From NCBI RefSeq assembly GCF_002204185.1, contig NZ_MXPU01000008.1, positions 181,643 to 245,642 on the forward strand: DNA of 64,000 nucleotides, read 5' to 3'. The first letter of the stretch is position 1. The number at the start of each line of letters is the position of its first letter. Both the position numbers and the translations under genes were made by a program. This DNA comes from Rhizobium esperanzae (lineage in GTDB: Bacteria > Pseudomonadota > Alphaproteobacteria > Rhizobiales > Rhizobiaceae). The notes below the pieces were generated by a model that saw only the letters and a list, made by a program, of their open reading frames with translations, did no database searches and was not told the DNA's origin. Shown here one piece after another: positions 1 through 10,402 of the stretch.

Positions 1-580
1 GAGCAACCACACCAGGAGCGACCGGCGCAGCACGTTTGGCCATGCCAAGAGCCGCCGCGGAATCCTCCGACTTGCTCTTGAGAGCGGCGATTTCGCCTGC
101 ATCGAATTCAGCGCGCAACTCCGCGGCGGACTTTGCCGCCTGAGGCTCCTTGTCCTGCAAGATTTGAGCGCTATCAGCCGCAGACGATTGAGCCGGCCGA
201 TTCTCTTCGGCCGGCGCTTCGGAAAGCCTGGGTTGGGACGGTTTCGCCACCCCATTTGTCGAAACAGTGCCGGCGATCTTCTCCTGGTCGATAATCGGCT
301 GATTGCGGGTCAGCTCGAGGGTGAGATAACCGGCGGCGGGAATGACGAGCAGCGTCGCAAGGGCTGAACCGGCGAGGACTTTCTTATTCACAGCAGGGCT
401 CCATATCCAGTTGATGATGGAGCTTGGACGCCAGCCTTTGGCATTTCCTTGGGCTGCCGCTGCATTATTTTCTGCGCTGTCGAAGGCCTGCATCGCCGCC
501 GCAAGGGCGCGCGCCCGCGCCTGCGGATCGATGGCGGGCGGGGTGAGGCGGGAGAGTTTTTCGAGTTCCTTGTCCATCAT
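1..580 (-). CDS. Membrane-anchored sigma-factor partner, N-terminal part (vWA-type candidate)
   Basis: The reading frame is open from the start codon pair at 580/577 to the window edge, so about 193 residues are visible and the C-terminus is missing. It opens with a charged cytoplasmic segment of about 65 residues, then one hydrophobic segment (about residues 68-88, containing LAGSALATLLVIPAAGYL), then an Ala/Glu/Ser/Pro-rich linker. The ATGATG start overlaps the TGA of the sigma gene, so translation is probably coupled. A short cytoplasmic head plus a single membrane span beside an ECF sigma factor is typical of anti-sigma proteins. I recall rhizobial proteins with this head that carry a von Willebrand A domain further on, but that part is not in the window, so the vWA identity is an inference. 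Confidence 0.7.
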   Translation of the reverse strand, partial: MMDKELEKLSRLTPPAIDPQARARALAAAMQAFDSAENNAAAAQGNAKGWRPSSIINWIWSPAVNKKVLAGSALATLLVIPAAGYLTLELTRNQPIIDQEKIAGTVSTNGVAKPSQPRLSEAPAEENRPAQSSAADSAQILQDKEPQAAKSAAELRAEFDAGEIAALKSKSEDSAAALGMAKRAAPVAPGVVA

Positions 581-1101
581 ACCTCTTCCTTGCCAAACAT
601 GGCCTTCAGCCGCTTGCGCGCCTCGTGGACCTGCCAGGAGACGGTCGCCTCCGAGCAGCCCATGACATCGGCGGCGGCCGAATGGCTGAGGCCCTCGCCA
701 TAGACGAGCAGCACGGCGTCGCATTGCCGTTCCGGCAAAGCGCGCACGGCCGCCCATAATGCGCTCGATATCTCGTTGTCGTCTCCGCCCGGCGCATCCG
801 CCTGCGGTTCGGCCGCATAGGCGCGGAACGTCTGCTGCTCTCGTGCGCGTTTGCGTCTGTGATCGCGAGCGGCGTTCAGCGTCAGCGTATAAAGCCATGT
901 CCGGAAGCGGCTGGCGCCGCGAAAGTCGCGGATGGCGGCGCCGATTTTGACGCAGACCTCCTGGGCGATATCGTCCGCATCGGTGGAATTGCCCGACCAT
1001 CGCCACGCCGTCGCGCGGACGAAATCATAATGGCGCGAGACCAGCTGCCCGAAGGCCTCCCTGTCGCCGCGCTGTGCTCGTTCTATGAGCTCCGCATCCA
1101 A
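577..1101 (-). CDS. RNA polymerase sigma factor, ECF (sigma-70) family
   Basis: This 174-residue protein has the usual ECF size and layout. Region 2 covers about residues 10-80, with FGQLVSRHYDFVRATAWR, the DADDIAQEVCVKI helix and FRTWLYTLTLNAARDHRR. Region 4 covers about residues 115-165, with ALPERQCDAVLLVYGEGLSHSAAADVMGCSEATVSWQVHEARKRL, a clear helix-turn-helix for the -35 element. It directs RNA polymerase to a small stress regulon that cannot be read from the window. A G-rich stretch (GGGGGTAG) precedes the ATG. The downstream gene overlaps its stop codon and encodes a membrane protein that is probably its partner. The 265 bp upstream (1102-1366) show no convincing further feature. Confidence 0.93.
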   Translation of the reverse strand: MDAELIERAQRGDREAFGQLVSRHYDFVRATAWRWSGNSTDADDIAQEVCVKIGAAIRDFRGASRFRTWLYTLTLNAARDHRRKRAREQQTFRAYAAEPQADAPGGDDNEISSALWAAVRALPERQCDAVLLVYGEGLSHSAAADVMGCSEATVSWQVHEARKRLKAMFGKEEV

Positions 1102-1366
1102 TGCGCACCTACCCCCAAGCTATCAAGCAAGATGCTATTTCAGGATTGAGACGTTTCTCCGAGGGCTTTCCTTGGGTCGTCGCCGAAATTTTATCGGATC
1201 TTTTTGAAAAAGACGGCAAAGCCCTGGAAATGCGAGATCAAAATAAGAAAGCATCGCGACATACATGGGTCGCGGCCAGACAGATTGCCTCCGCCGCAAA
1301 GGGGCATGATGCACGCAGAGTCGGCCAAGGGCATGATCCGCATGTCCAAAATCGAAAGGACCCTCA

Positions 1367-2278
1367 ATGTCCGCTCCATCGCCTGTCCCCACCGAAAAGG
1401 GCATTCTGCAGTTTCTCCAGATTTGCGATAGCTTCTATCCCGCAGACGCCGTCGAAGCGCCGGTCGAGCAGCAGCGGCTTTGGTACGATGCTCTTTGTGC
1501 GCGCTTCGACCGCCCGCTGCCCCCGGATATGATCTTTGCGGACGGCATGGTTCAGCGCATACCGATCCGGCGCTACCGTCCGCGGAAAATCATCACCCGG
1601 ACTGTTCTGCTTTATATCCATGGCGGCGGCTTCGTTGTCGGTTCGCTTGAGAGCCATCACGCCATCTGCGCCGAGATCGCTGATTTTGCCGGCGCCGAAC
1701 TCGTTTCCGTCGATTACCGGCTGGCCCCTGAATATCGCTGGCCGGCGCAGACTGATGACGGCTTCGCCGTGCTCAAACATCTGCTTGCCGCCAGCAACAA
1801 AGTCGTGCTGATCGGTGACAGCGCCGGCGGCAATCTTGCAGCGGGCCTTGCCTTGCGGGCGCGCAATGAGGAGCTATCGGGCGTCGTCGGCCAGGTGCTG
1901 ATCTACCCTAGCCTCGGCGGCGACCTCAATGCGGGGTCTTATGTGGAAATGACCGCCGCACCCGGCCTGACGACGGCCGATGTCGCCTATTATCGCGAGA
2001 TCCTGCGGGCACCTGAAGGAAATGAGATCGCCGAGCCGCTGCAGGCAGCTTCGCTCGTCGGACTGCCGCCGGCCTTCATCACCGTCGCGCATTTCGATCC
2101 GCTTCGCGATGACGGCCGGCACTATGCCGCCCGGCTGACCGCGAAGGGCATCGAAGTCTGGTTCCGGGAGGAGCCGCAGATGGTGCATGCCTGGCTGCGC
2201 GCCCGCCATATGAGCGATGGCGCGCGCGATGGCTTCCGCGCTGTCTGCGAGGCCGTCAGGCATTTCGCGATGCTTTGA
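1367..2278 (+). CDS. Alpha/beta hydrolase, hormone-sensitive-lipase (HSL) type esterase
   Basis: The 303-residue protein carries the HSL oxyanion motif HGGGF (about residue 85), the nucleophile elbow GDSAGGN (about residue 151), a late acid in FDPLRDDG and the histidine in MVHAWLR, so the catalytic triad looks complete. No signal peptide is visible, which suggests a cytoplasmic carboxylesterase acting on short acyl esters. The start at 1367 is supported by GAAAGGA seven bases upstream. It converges with the CocE-type hydrolase, with only 3 bp between the stop codons. Its substrate is unknown; proximity to the betaine genes makes an ester of that class possible but unproven. Confidence 0.9.
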   Translation: MSAPSPVPTEKGILQFLQICDSFYPADAVEAPVEQQRLWYDALCARFDRPLPPDMIFADGMVQRIPIRRYRPRKIITRTVLLYIHGGGFVVGSLESHHAICAEIADFAGAELVSVDYRLAPEYRWPAQTDDGFAVLKHLLAASNKVVLIGDSAGGNLAAGLALRARNEELSGVVGQVLIYPSLGGDLNAGSYVEMTAAPGLTTADVAYYREILRAPEGNEIAEPLQAASLVGLPPAFITVAHFDPLRDDGRHYAARLTAKGIEVWFREEPQMVHAWLRARHMSDGARDGFRAVCEAVRHFAML

Positions 2279-2281
2279 CGA

Positions 2282-4291
2282 TCACATCAGATCGCGCGCA
2301 ACCTTCTTTTCCGCGAAGATCTGTTCGAAGATCTGCACGTCGTCCTCGAACGCCGTGACGACGGCGCTGATGATCCAATCGGATGCAGTACAGGCAATCC
2401 GCGCCGTGGCCACCGTCCGCACGAACCAGCCGGGACGGTGCATGTCGCAGGTCCAGGTCGACACACCGGTCATCGACAGCGGATCATCCGGCGAAATCGA
2501 CCAGACTTCCTCGCGCAATTGCCGGGTCGACAGGCCCGTGTTGGGATGTTCGTAAAGCCCGGTCTCCTCATGGATGCGATAGTCCGTCCGATTGGCCGAG
2601 AGATCCCGGACGATCTGCCGTTTCGTCGCGGCAGCCGCATGCTCGATATATTTCGGCAGGGGATCGGGGTTGGCCGGTTCGGCGATTTCAATCCTGCGAT
2701 GATCGCCGAGCATCGGCAGCCCCAGACCGAGCGAGGCGATATCGATGTCGATCCCTTCGTTCTCAGGCGGCGGCAGGATCATCGGCCAATAGGCGGTGGA
2801 CAGCGAAAGGCGGATGCGATGCCCCTTGCGGAAACGATAGCCGCAGGCATCGAGCACCAGTCGGATCGACACCATCTCGCCCGGGATCAGCGGCTTCGGA
2901 TCGGCATTGCCGTCGCGGTGGGTGAGATTGACGACGCCGAAGGCGACCCGCATGGAGGTGCTGTCGGGATGGACGTCGATCAGCCGGGCGCAGAGGTTCG
3001 CATGCGCCGCCCGGGACCGCAGCCGCAGTGTCAGCACCGGCCGACCGAGATAGTCGCAATCATCGGCAAGCGGCATGGTATCGAAGACCAGCGAGCCGGC
3101 ATCGTCGCAGCGTTGATCGACCGCCATTTCGGCGTCGGGCTTCAGCGTGAAATATTCACCCGATGCCGTGCCGGTATCGAGTGAAGAACGCACATAAACC
3201 GGATGCTCGGGCGCATGCGGGATCGGCATGCCTTCGGTCAGCCTGCCGAATTGCTCGACGTAGAAACATTGCATGTGCGGCGGCGTCCAGACATCCCGCG
3301 CGATCCAGAATCCGGGATCGCTGTCGCGCCGCGGCGCCGGGCGGACGGCATCGAGAATATAGGCGCGGGCCTGCGGCAGTTTGTCGATGCCATTGTCCTC
3401 GCCACGCAGCCATTTGTTCCACCAGGCGATCGCTTCGCCATGGAAATCGGCGCGCGGTTTCGGCCAGGCGAAGTGCGGATATTTGTGCACCCAGGGACCG
3501 ATCAGCGCCTTCGCCTTCTCGCCCAGCCCCTCGACCGCCATCAACGGCGTGTTGCGGTAGCCATCGGCCCAGCCGGCCACAACGAGCGTCGGGATTTCGA
3601 CGCTCGAAAAATCCTCCGAGATCGAGCCGTGACGCCAGAAATCATCGCGCCGCTGATGGGTCAGCCACTCCTCCATGAAAAAGGGTTCGCCTGCCAGGCG
3701 CTCAAGCCACATCTCCTTCCAGCGCTCGCCGACAAGTGCCGGATCGGGCGGGCGTGACTGGTAGCCAAGCATCGTCGCCGCCCATGACAGCTGGGCGGAG
3801 AGATGGCAGCCGTTCTTGTAGTGGATATCGTCATTATAGCGGTCGACGGTCGAGGCGATCGAGATGACGGCTTTGAGCGCCGGCGGCCGCAATGCAGCGA
3901 CCTGCAGGCTGTTGAAGCCCCCCCAGGAGATGCCCATCATGCCGACGGAGCCGTTCGACCATGGCTGCGCGGCGATCCAGGCGATCAGCTCGCAGGCATC
4001 GGCAAGCTCACGCTCGGTATATTCGCCGTCAATGACGCCGTCGGATTCCCCCGAACCGCGGATATCGACGCGCACGCCGGCAATGCCGGCGGCGGCGAAC
4101 ACCGGATAGGTCGACTCGTCCCTGGGGCTGGTCCCGTCCCGCTTCCGGTAGGGCAGGAATTCGAACACTGCAGGAACGGGATCCTGCTCAGCGCCGTCGG
4201 GCATCCAGATGCGTGCCGCCAGCCGCGTCCGATCCTTCAAGGTGATCCACTGATTTTCGATGGTCGTGAAGCTGCGGTCTGACATTGTCAT
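2282..4291 (-). CDS. CocE/NonD family hydrolase (X-Pro dipeptidyl-peptidase-like esterase/peptidase)
   Basis: At 669 residues it has the two-part architecture of the family. An N-terminal alpha/beta hydrolase holds VDIRGSGESDG and the elbow GISWGG (Ser about 122), followed by AGWADGYRNT and GPWVHKYPHF, which probably supply the Asp and His. A C-terminal jelly-roll-like half of about 220 residues contains EMVSIRLVLDACGYRFRKGHRIRLSLS. Known members hydrolyse esters such as cocaine or acyl-ampicillin, or Xaa-Pro peptides. The gene follows SBP1 with a 15-bp gap and is probably co-transcribed with it, so it likely acts on what that binding protein captures. No signal peptide is seen. ATGs at 4291 and 4285 are both possible starts. 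Confidence 0.92.
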   Translation of the reverse strand: MTMSDRSFTTIENQWITLKDRTRLAARIWMPDGAEQDPVPAVFEFLPYRKRDGTSPRDESTYPVFAAAGIAGVRVDIRGSGESDGVIDGEYTERELADACELIAWIAAQPWSNGSVGMMGISWGGFNSLQVAALRPPALKAVISIASTVDRYNDDIHYKNGCHLSAQLSWAATMLGYQSRPPDPALVGERWKEMWLERLAGEPFFMEEWLTHQRRDDFWRHGSISEDFSSVEIPTLVVAGWADGYRNTPLMAVEGLGEKAKALIGPWVHKYPHFAWPKPRADFHGEAIAWWNKWLRGEDNGIDKLPQARAYILDAVRPAPRRDSDPGFWIARDVWTPPHMQCFYVEQFGRLTEGMPIPHAPEHPVYVRSSLDTGTASGEYFTLKPDAEMAVDQRCDDAGSLVFDTMPLADDCDYLGRPVLTLRLRSRAAHANLCARLIDVHPDSTSMRVAFGVVNLTHRDGNADPKPLIPGEMVSIRLVLDACGYRFRKGHRIRLSLSTAYWPMILPPPENEGIDIDIASLGLGLPMLGDHRRIEIAEPANPDPLPKYIEHAAAATKRQIVRDLSANRTDYRIHEETGLYEHPNTGLSTRQLREEVWSISPDDPLSMTGVSTWTCDMHRPGWFVRTVATARIACTASDWIISAVVTAFEDDVQIFEQIFAEKKVARDLM

Positions 4292-4306
4292 ATATCCAGA
4301 AGAGCT

Positions 4307-5887
4307 TTAGGCATTAAGCCACACGCGGCTGCCGATGTAGCCGTTGGACATATCGTTGCCGATATCGTCGACATATCCCTTCAGCATTTTCGAAGAGGCC
4401 ATGATGTAGTCGTTGAAGACGGGCAGGATCAGACCGCCATCGTCTCGCACCATCAGGGCCAATTGCCGATAAAGCACCTTGCGCTTGGCCTCATCGAGTT
4501 CTGACCTTGCTTGCAGAACCAATTTGTCGAAGTCAGGGCGCTTGAAACGCGTGTCGTTCCATTCTGCGGTCGACAGGTAAGAGGTGGAATAGCGCGAATC
4601 CTGGGTCGGACGACCGCCCCAGAACGAGGCGCAGAAGGGCTGTTTGTTCCAGACATTGGTCCAGTAGCCGTCTTCCGGTTCGCGCTTGACGTCGATCGTG
4701 ATGCCGGCCTTGCGTGCGCTTTGCTGGAACAGGATCGCCGCATCCACAGCGCCCGGAAAGGCTGCGTCTGACGTGAGCAGTTGAATGGAGCGGTCGAGAC
4801 CCGCTTTCTTGAAGTGGAAGGCGGCCTTGTCTGGATCATAAGGGCGCTGCTCGATATCGGTCGGGGCGAGAGCGTAGTTGGAATTGACCGGATAGTCGTT
4901 GCCGATGACTCCGTAGCCGCCCAGAACCTTGTCGAGGATCGCCTGACGATCGATGGCATATTTCAGCGCAAGCCGAAGATCGGTGTTGTCGAAGGGAGCC
5001 GTGTCGCAATGCATTAGGAAACAATAGAAGCCCTTGCCTGCATTCCGGAGGATTTCGACGGTCGGTGCTCGCTGCAGCATCGGCACTGTCTTTGGGTCGA
5101 CATTGTTGACGAAATGGACTTGACCGGAGGCAAGTGCGGCAACGCGGGCGGTGTTGTCGTTGATGACGAGGATTTCGATACTGTCGACAAAGCCGCGGTC
5201 GGAGCGCCAATCCTTCGGGTTTTTCTCGAAGGTTGCGTGAACGCCCGGTTCGAAGCTTTTCAGAATGTAAGGACCTGTACCGATGGCCGCCGCAGGCTTG
5301 TCGAGGCCGCCCTTCGGTTGGATGATCAGGTGATAGTCGGTCAAAAGCAAAGGCAGGTCCGCATTGCCTTCCGAAAGTGTGAGGACAAGGTCGCCCGCTT
5401 TTTCTTCGATGCCGGTGATCGAGGCCATGAGTCCCAGAGCGCCCGACTGCGAATTCTTCTCCGCGTGTCGCTTCAGTGTCGCGACGATGTCCGCGACGGT
5501 CATCTTGCTGCCGTCGTGAAACTGCACGTCGTTCCTGATTTTGAAAGTCCAGACGGATGCGTCCGCCGATGGCGTCCAGGAAGTCGCCAGCGACGGCAAG
5601 GGCATACCGGTCTTAGGGTCGGAGTCGACAAGTGTGTCGCCCCAGAGACGGCCAATCACGAACAACACGGAGGCGCTATAGGTCGCGGGGTCGAGCGCAT
5701 CACTGGTGGCGCCGCCCTTGAGACCGAGTTTCAGATGACCACCGCGCTTCGCTTCCTGCGCGCGGGCATCGCGCGGCATCAGGAGGCCGGAGGTGAGAGC
5801 TGGCAAAGCACTCAGCGCGACGGCACCGCCAACGAAGTGACGGCGGCCGATACTCAGAGGCGAAGATTGATCCTTTTCACGTGTCAT
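4307..5887 (-). CDS. ABC transporter substrate-binding protein, peptide/opine family 5 (SBP1)
   Basis: This 526-residue periplasmic protein begins with a Tat-type leader (GRRHFVGGAVALSALPAL, cleavage near DARAQEA) and then reads as an SBP_bac_5 protein, with PSLATSWTPS, WTFKIRNDVQFHDGS, TGPYILKSFEPG and LRLALKYAIDRQAI. It is a close paralogue of SBP2 at 10403-11992: long stretches such as RYSTSYLSTAEWNDTRFKRPDFDKL match with few changes. No permease is encoded beside it, so it probably delivers ligand to the permease and ATPase genes at 6850-10305. The SD sequence AGAAGGGA lies inside a 10-bp inverted repeat at 5892-5921. The HTH regulator at 6008 is divergent. Confidence 0.93.
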   Translation of the reverse strand: MTREKDQSSPLSIGRRHFVGGAVALSALPALTSGLLMPRDARAQEAKRGGHLKLGLKGGATSDALDPATYSASVLFVIGRLWGDTLVDSDPKTGMPLPSLATSWTPSADASVWTFKIRNDVQFHDGSKMTVADIVATLKRHAEKNSQSGALGLMASITGIEEKAGDLVLTLSEGNADLPLLLTDYHLIIQPKGGLDKPAAAIGTGPYILKSFEPGVHATFEKNPKDWRSDRGFVDSIEILVINDNTARVAALASGQVHFVNNVDPKTVPMLQRAPTVEILRNAGKGFYCFLMHCDTAPFDNTDLRLALKYAIDRQAILDKVLGGYGVIGNDYPVNSNYALAPTDIEQRPYDPDKAAFHFKKAGLDRSIQLLTSDAAFPGAVDAAILFQQSARKAGITIDVKREPEDGYWTNVWNKQPFCASFWGGRPTQDSRYSTSYLSTAEWNDTRFKRPDFDKLVLQARSELDEAKRKVLYRQLALMVRDDGGLILPVFNDYIMASSKMLKGYVDDIGNDMSNGYIGSRVWLNA

Positions 5888-5891
5888 TTCA

Positions 5892-5921
5892 GTTCCCTTC
5901 TCAACGTTATTAGAAGGGAAC
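5892..5921. promoter_or_regulatory. 10-bp perfect inverted repeat covering the SBP1 ribosome-binding site
   Basis: GTTCCCTTCT at 5892-5901 is the exact inverse of AGAAGGGAAC at 5912-5921, with a 10-base spacer, so the arms are spaced 20 bp apart. It lies five bases before the SBP1 start codon, and the arm nearest the gene contains its Shine-Dalgarno sequence. As DNA it could be an operator for the divergent HTH regulator. As RNA it would form a hairpin that hides the ribosome-binding site. Confidence 0.6.
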
Positions 5922-6007
5922 GTAGAGATCAGGCTGCTTCACGCAATTTCGCGACTTGACGCATCTTTGAGCGAGTTTACGCTACTATCATTAAGACGGA
6001 ACCGCCG

Positions 6008-6793
6008 ATGCCTCACCTAGTCGAGAACCTCAAGATCGCCTGTGCCACGCAGCGTTCCATTTCGCATCTTTGCCGCGCGATCGACATCAACCGGCAGCAA
6101 TTCAATCGATATATCAACGGCCAGACGAGGCCGTCTGCCCATAATCTCGCGCGCATAGCCAAGTATTTCGATCTCGACGCAGCCGACTTTGGTCTCGCTC
6201 CCAGGCTCTTTCGCGAGCGGCTTCGCAAACCGAATCTAGATCTCAATCAAAGTTCCGAACTATTAAAGGCGTTCCCGGGCGATCTGGCCGCGCTCCGGCG
6301 CCATATCGGCTATTTCCAGACTTATCATCGCTCCCCGTCCTGGCCGGGAATGGTTGTGTGTTCGTGCAGCCGCTTTGTGGAGAAGGGTGGGCTTGTGCAT
6401 GTCAAATCCATGGAGCGTCTGCGGGACGCTGGAAACGGCATCCAGCAGTTTTCGAAATATGTCGGCCTTGCGGCCTTCTATCGAAACCGGATCTTCATTA
6501 CGGAGCGAGTCGTCGGCCCGAATCCGGTACTTTCACAGACGATTCTCCTGCCATTCGATGAGTACCAGCGCTTCTATCTGCGCGGGACGACAATGGGAGT
6601 TTCGTGGCGACGGGAAAATCTCCCGTATGCGTCGCGGATGATCTGGCGGCATGTCGGCGCCGAGCCCAACCTGCGCGAGCTTCTGTCGCGTTGCGGACCA
6701 CTGCCGCTGTCTTCACGCCAGCTGCCACCGACGGTGCGCTCGTTCCTCGCAGATCCATCCGCGGAAGTGTATGCGGTGCCGGCAGAGTATTGA
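6008..6793 (+). CDS. HTH (XRE-like) transcriptional regulator, SBP1 locus
   Basis: The 261-residue protein has an N-terminal lambda-repressor-like helix-turn-helix at about residues 5-65 (ISHLCRAIDINRQQFNRYINGQTRPSAHNLARIAKYFDL). About 190 residues follow that I do not recognise as a named ligand domain; these probably sense an effector. It is divergent from SBP1 across 120 bp that contain the 5892-5921 inverted repeat, so it most likely controls SBP1 and the CocE-type hydrolase. ACGGAA five bases upstream supports the ATG at 6008. A TTGACG at 5956-5961 could be its -35 box, but the matching -10 is weak. It converges on the ABC ATPase gene with a 56-bp gap that holds nothing obvious. Confidence 0.85.
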   Translation: MPHLVENLKIACATQRSISHLCRAIDINRQQFNRYINGQTRPSAHNLARIAKYFDLDAADFGLAPRLFRERLRKPNLDLNQSSELLKAFPGDLAALRRHIGYFQTYHRSPSWPGMVVCSCSRFVEKGGLVHVKSMERLRDAGNGIQQFSKYVGLAAFYRNRIFITERVVGPNPVLSQTILLPFDEYQRFYLRGTTMGVSWRRENLPYASRMIWRHVGAEPNLRELLSRCGPLPLSSRQLPPTVRSFLADPSAEVYAVPAEY

Positions 6794-6849
6794 AGACACC
6801 GATCAACGAAGCCATCATATCCGGATGAGTGCCGGAAGATTTCGAGCCT

Positions 6850-8473
<1,624 letters not shown>

Positions 8474-8481
<8 letters not shown>

Positions 8482-9301
8482 CGCCACGCCCTCCCTTGAG
8501 GCTGGATGTGCGTTTCAGCAGCCAATCGACGACGAGATTGACGCAGATGGCGAGTACCGCGATCGCCGTGCCCGGCACCAATGCGGCTGAAATGCCGAAG
8601 ATGATCCCGTCCTTATTGTCCTTGACCATGCCGCCCCAGTCGGCGGCCGGCGGCTGGATCCCGAGGCCGAGAAAGGAGAGCGTCGAGAGGAACAGGATCG
8701 AGAAGGCGAAGCGCAATCCGAACTCGGCCAGCAGCGGCGACAGCGTGTTCGGCAGGATTTCGCGGAAGATGATCCAGAGCTTGCCTTCGCCGCGCAGCTT
8801 GGCCGCCTCAACGAATTCCATCACCGCCACATCGAGCGCCACGGCGCGGCCGAGACGGTAGACGCGAGTGGAATCGAGGATCGCCATGACAAGGATCAGG
8901 ACGACGATATTCTGCGGCAGAACCGCGAGCACCACCAGCGCGAAGATCAGCGTCGGGATCGACATCATCAGATCGTTGAAGCGGGAAAAGACCGTGTCGA
9001 TAAGGCCTCGCGAGACGGCCGCCGTGAAGCTCAGGATGATGCCGAGCGAGAAGGAGATGATGGTGGCGGCGGAGGCGACGAGCAGCGTCGTGCGCGCGCC
9101 GTAGATCAGCCGTGAGAGGATATCGCGGCCGAGATTGTCGAGGCCAAAGACATATTTATCGTCTGGCAGCTGCCAGACGTCGCCGACGACTTGGGTCTCC
9201 CCGTAGGGCGCGATCCAGGGCGCGAAGACAGCGAAAATGAAGGCGACGGCAATGCCGGCCATGCCGATCCAGGCGGTGATGGGTATGTCTCTTGCTCTCA
9301 T
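8474..9301 (-). CDS. Dipeptide-type ABC transporter permease, DppC-like
   Basis: This 275-residue membrane protein has an N-terminal span (ITAWIGMAGIAVAFIFAVFAPWIAPYG), the motif FGLDNLGRDILSRLIYGARTTL typical of DppC/OppC, and the EAA loop (VEAAKLRGEGKLWIIFREILPNTLSPLLAEF) that docks the ATPase. It ends with SFLGLGIQPPAADWGGMV. Its ATGA start overlaps the stop of the DppB-like gene, so the two are translationally coupled. It forms the inner-membrane channel together with the 9298-10305 product. Confidence 0.95.
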
Positions 9302-10305
9302 CGCGGATGCCTCAGCCGCGGATTGGCGATGATCGCAAGGATGTCGGCAATCATGTTGAGGAAGATGTAGACGGCCGCGAAGATCAGGCCGCAGGCCTGC
9401 ACCACGGGCATGTCGCGCACCGTGACCGCGTCGACCATATATTGCCCCATGCCGGGATAGACGAAGACCACTTCGACGACGACGACGCCGACCACGAGAT
9501 AGGCGAGGTTCAATGCGACGACATTGATGATCGGCGCCAGCGCGTTAGGGGCGGCGTGCTTGACGATCGCGCGGAAGGCACTGAGACCTTTAAGCTCGGC
9601 GGTCTCCATATAGGCCGACGACATGACGGAGAGAATGGCAGCCCGGGTCATGCGCATCATATGCGCCAGCACGACAAGCACCAAGGTCGCCGTCGGCAGG
9701 GCGATCGCCTTCAGGCGTTCGAGGAAGCCCATGCTGTCATAGACGGTCGCCGGAAAGGTGGCCATGCCCAACTTCACGGCGAAGAAGAGGATCAGCAGGT
9801 AGCCGATGAAGAATTCCGGCAGGGAGATCGCCGCAAGCGAGATCACGTTGATGATCTTATCCGGCATGCGGTTGCGGAAATGCACCGAGAACATGCCGAG
9901 GCCGACAGCGAGCGGCACCGAAATCACCGCCGCGAAACCCGCCAGAAAGAGCGAATTGCCGAGGCGCTTGCCGATCTGTTCGCTCACCGAATTCTTGCTG
10001 GCCCAGGAAGTGCCGAAGTCACCCTGGACGGCATTGCCGAGCCACTCGACGTAACGTGTCGTCACCGGCCGGTCCAGTCCGAGATCCTGGCGGATATTGG
10101 CAACAGCCTGCGGCGTTGCCGACTGGCCGAGATAGGTGGTGGCAAAATCGCCGGGCAGTGCTTCGAGCCCGCCGAAGATCAGGATGGAAACCGCAAAAAG
10201 CAGAATAATGCTGAGCACGAAGCGCTCGAGGATGAGGGCAAGCAACGGAAAACGCTGCCGGAGCCTCAGGCCCGGCAAGATATTGCTTGGGGCAGGGTTG
10301 GTCAT
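9298..10305 (-). CDS. Dipeptide-type ABC transporter permease, DppB-like
   Basis: This permease of 335 residues has the DppB/OppB plan: a first span (RFVLSIILLFAVSILIFGGLEALPGD), then the conserved periplasmic YLGQSATPQAVANIRQDLGLDRPVTTRYVEWL. The remaining spans include an EAA-type loop (ETAELKGLSAFRAIVKHAAPNALAPIINVVAL) and VVVVEVVFVYPGMGQYMVDAV near the end. It follows SBP2 after 97 bp that hold two hairpins (10335-10361 and 10382-10396). AAAGG upstream is a plausible ribosome-binding site. With its neighbours it forms an importer of the peptide/opine/nickel class. Confidence 0.95.
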   Translation of the reverse strand: MTNPAPSNILPGLRLRQRFPLLALILERFVLSIILLFAVSILIFGGLEALPGDFATTYLGQSATPQAVANIRQDLGLDRPVTTRYVEWLGNAVQGDFGTSWASKNSVSEQIGKRLGNSLFLAGFAAVISVPLAVGLGMFSVHFRNRMPDKIINVISLAAISLPEFFIGYLLILFFAVKLGMATFPATVYDSMGFLERLKAIALPTATLVLVVLAHMMRMTRAAILSVMSSAYMETAELKGLSAFRAIVKHAAPNALAPIINVVALNLAYLVVGVVVVEVVFVYPGMGQYMVDAVTVRDMPVVQACGLIFAAVYIFLNMIADILAIIANPRLRHPR

Positions 10306-10334
10306 GGCAAATGCCTTTGGCTAAAACGTCGGGA

Positions 10335-10396
10335 GGACCGCGGGTTTTCTTCCCACGGTCCCAGCTTCGTCGGAGATCGGAGGGGCGATGCGCCCC
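10335..10396 (-). terminator. Two tandem hairpins between SBP2 and DppB genes
   Basis: Six bases after the SBP2 stop codon lies GGGGCG-ATG-CGCCCC (10382-10396). A second stem of 6 bp, a mismatch and 3 bp (GGACCG at 10335-10340, CGGTCC at 10356-10361) follows closer to the permease gene. Neither has a clean U tract, so an attenuating or mRNA-protecting role is likelier than full termination. Such an element would let the binding protein be made in excess over the permease. Confidence 0.5.
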
Positions 10397-10402
10397 TTGC
10401 CA

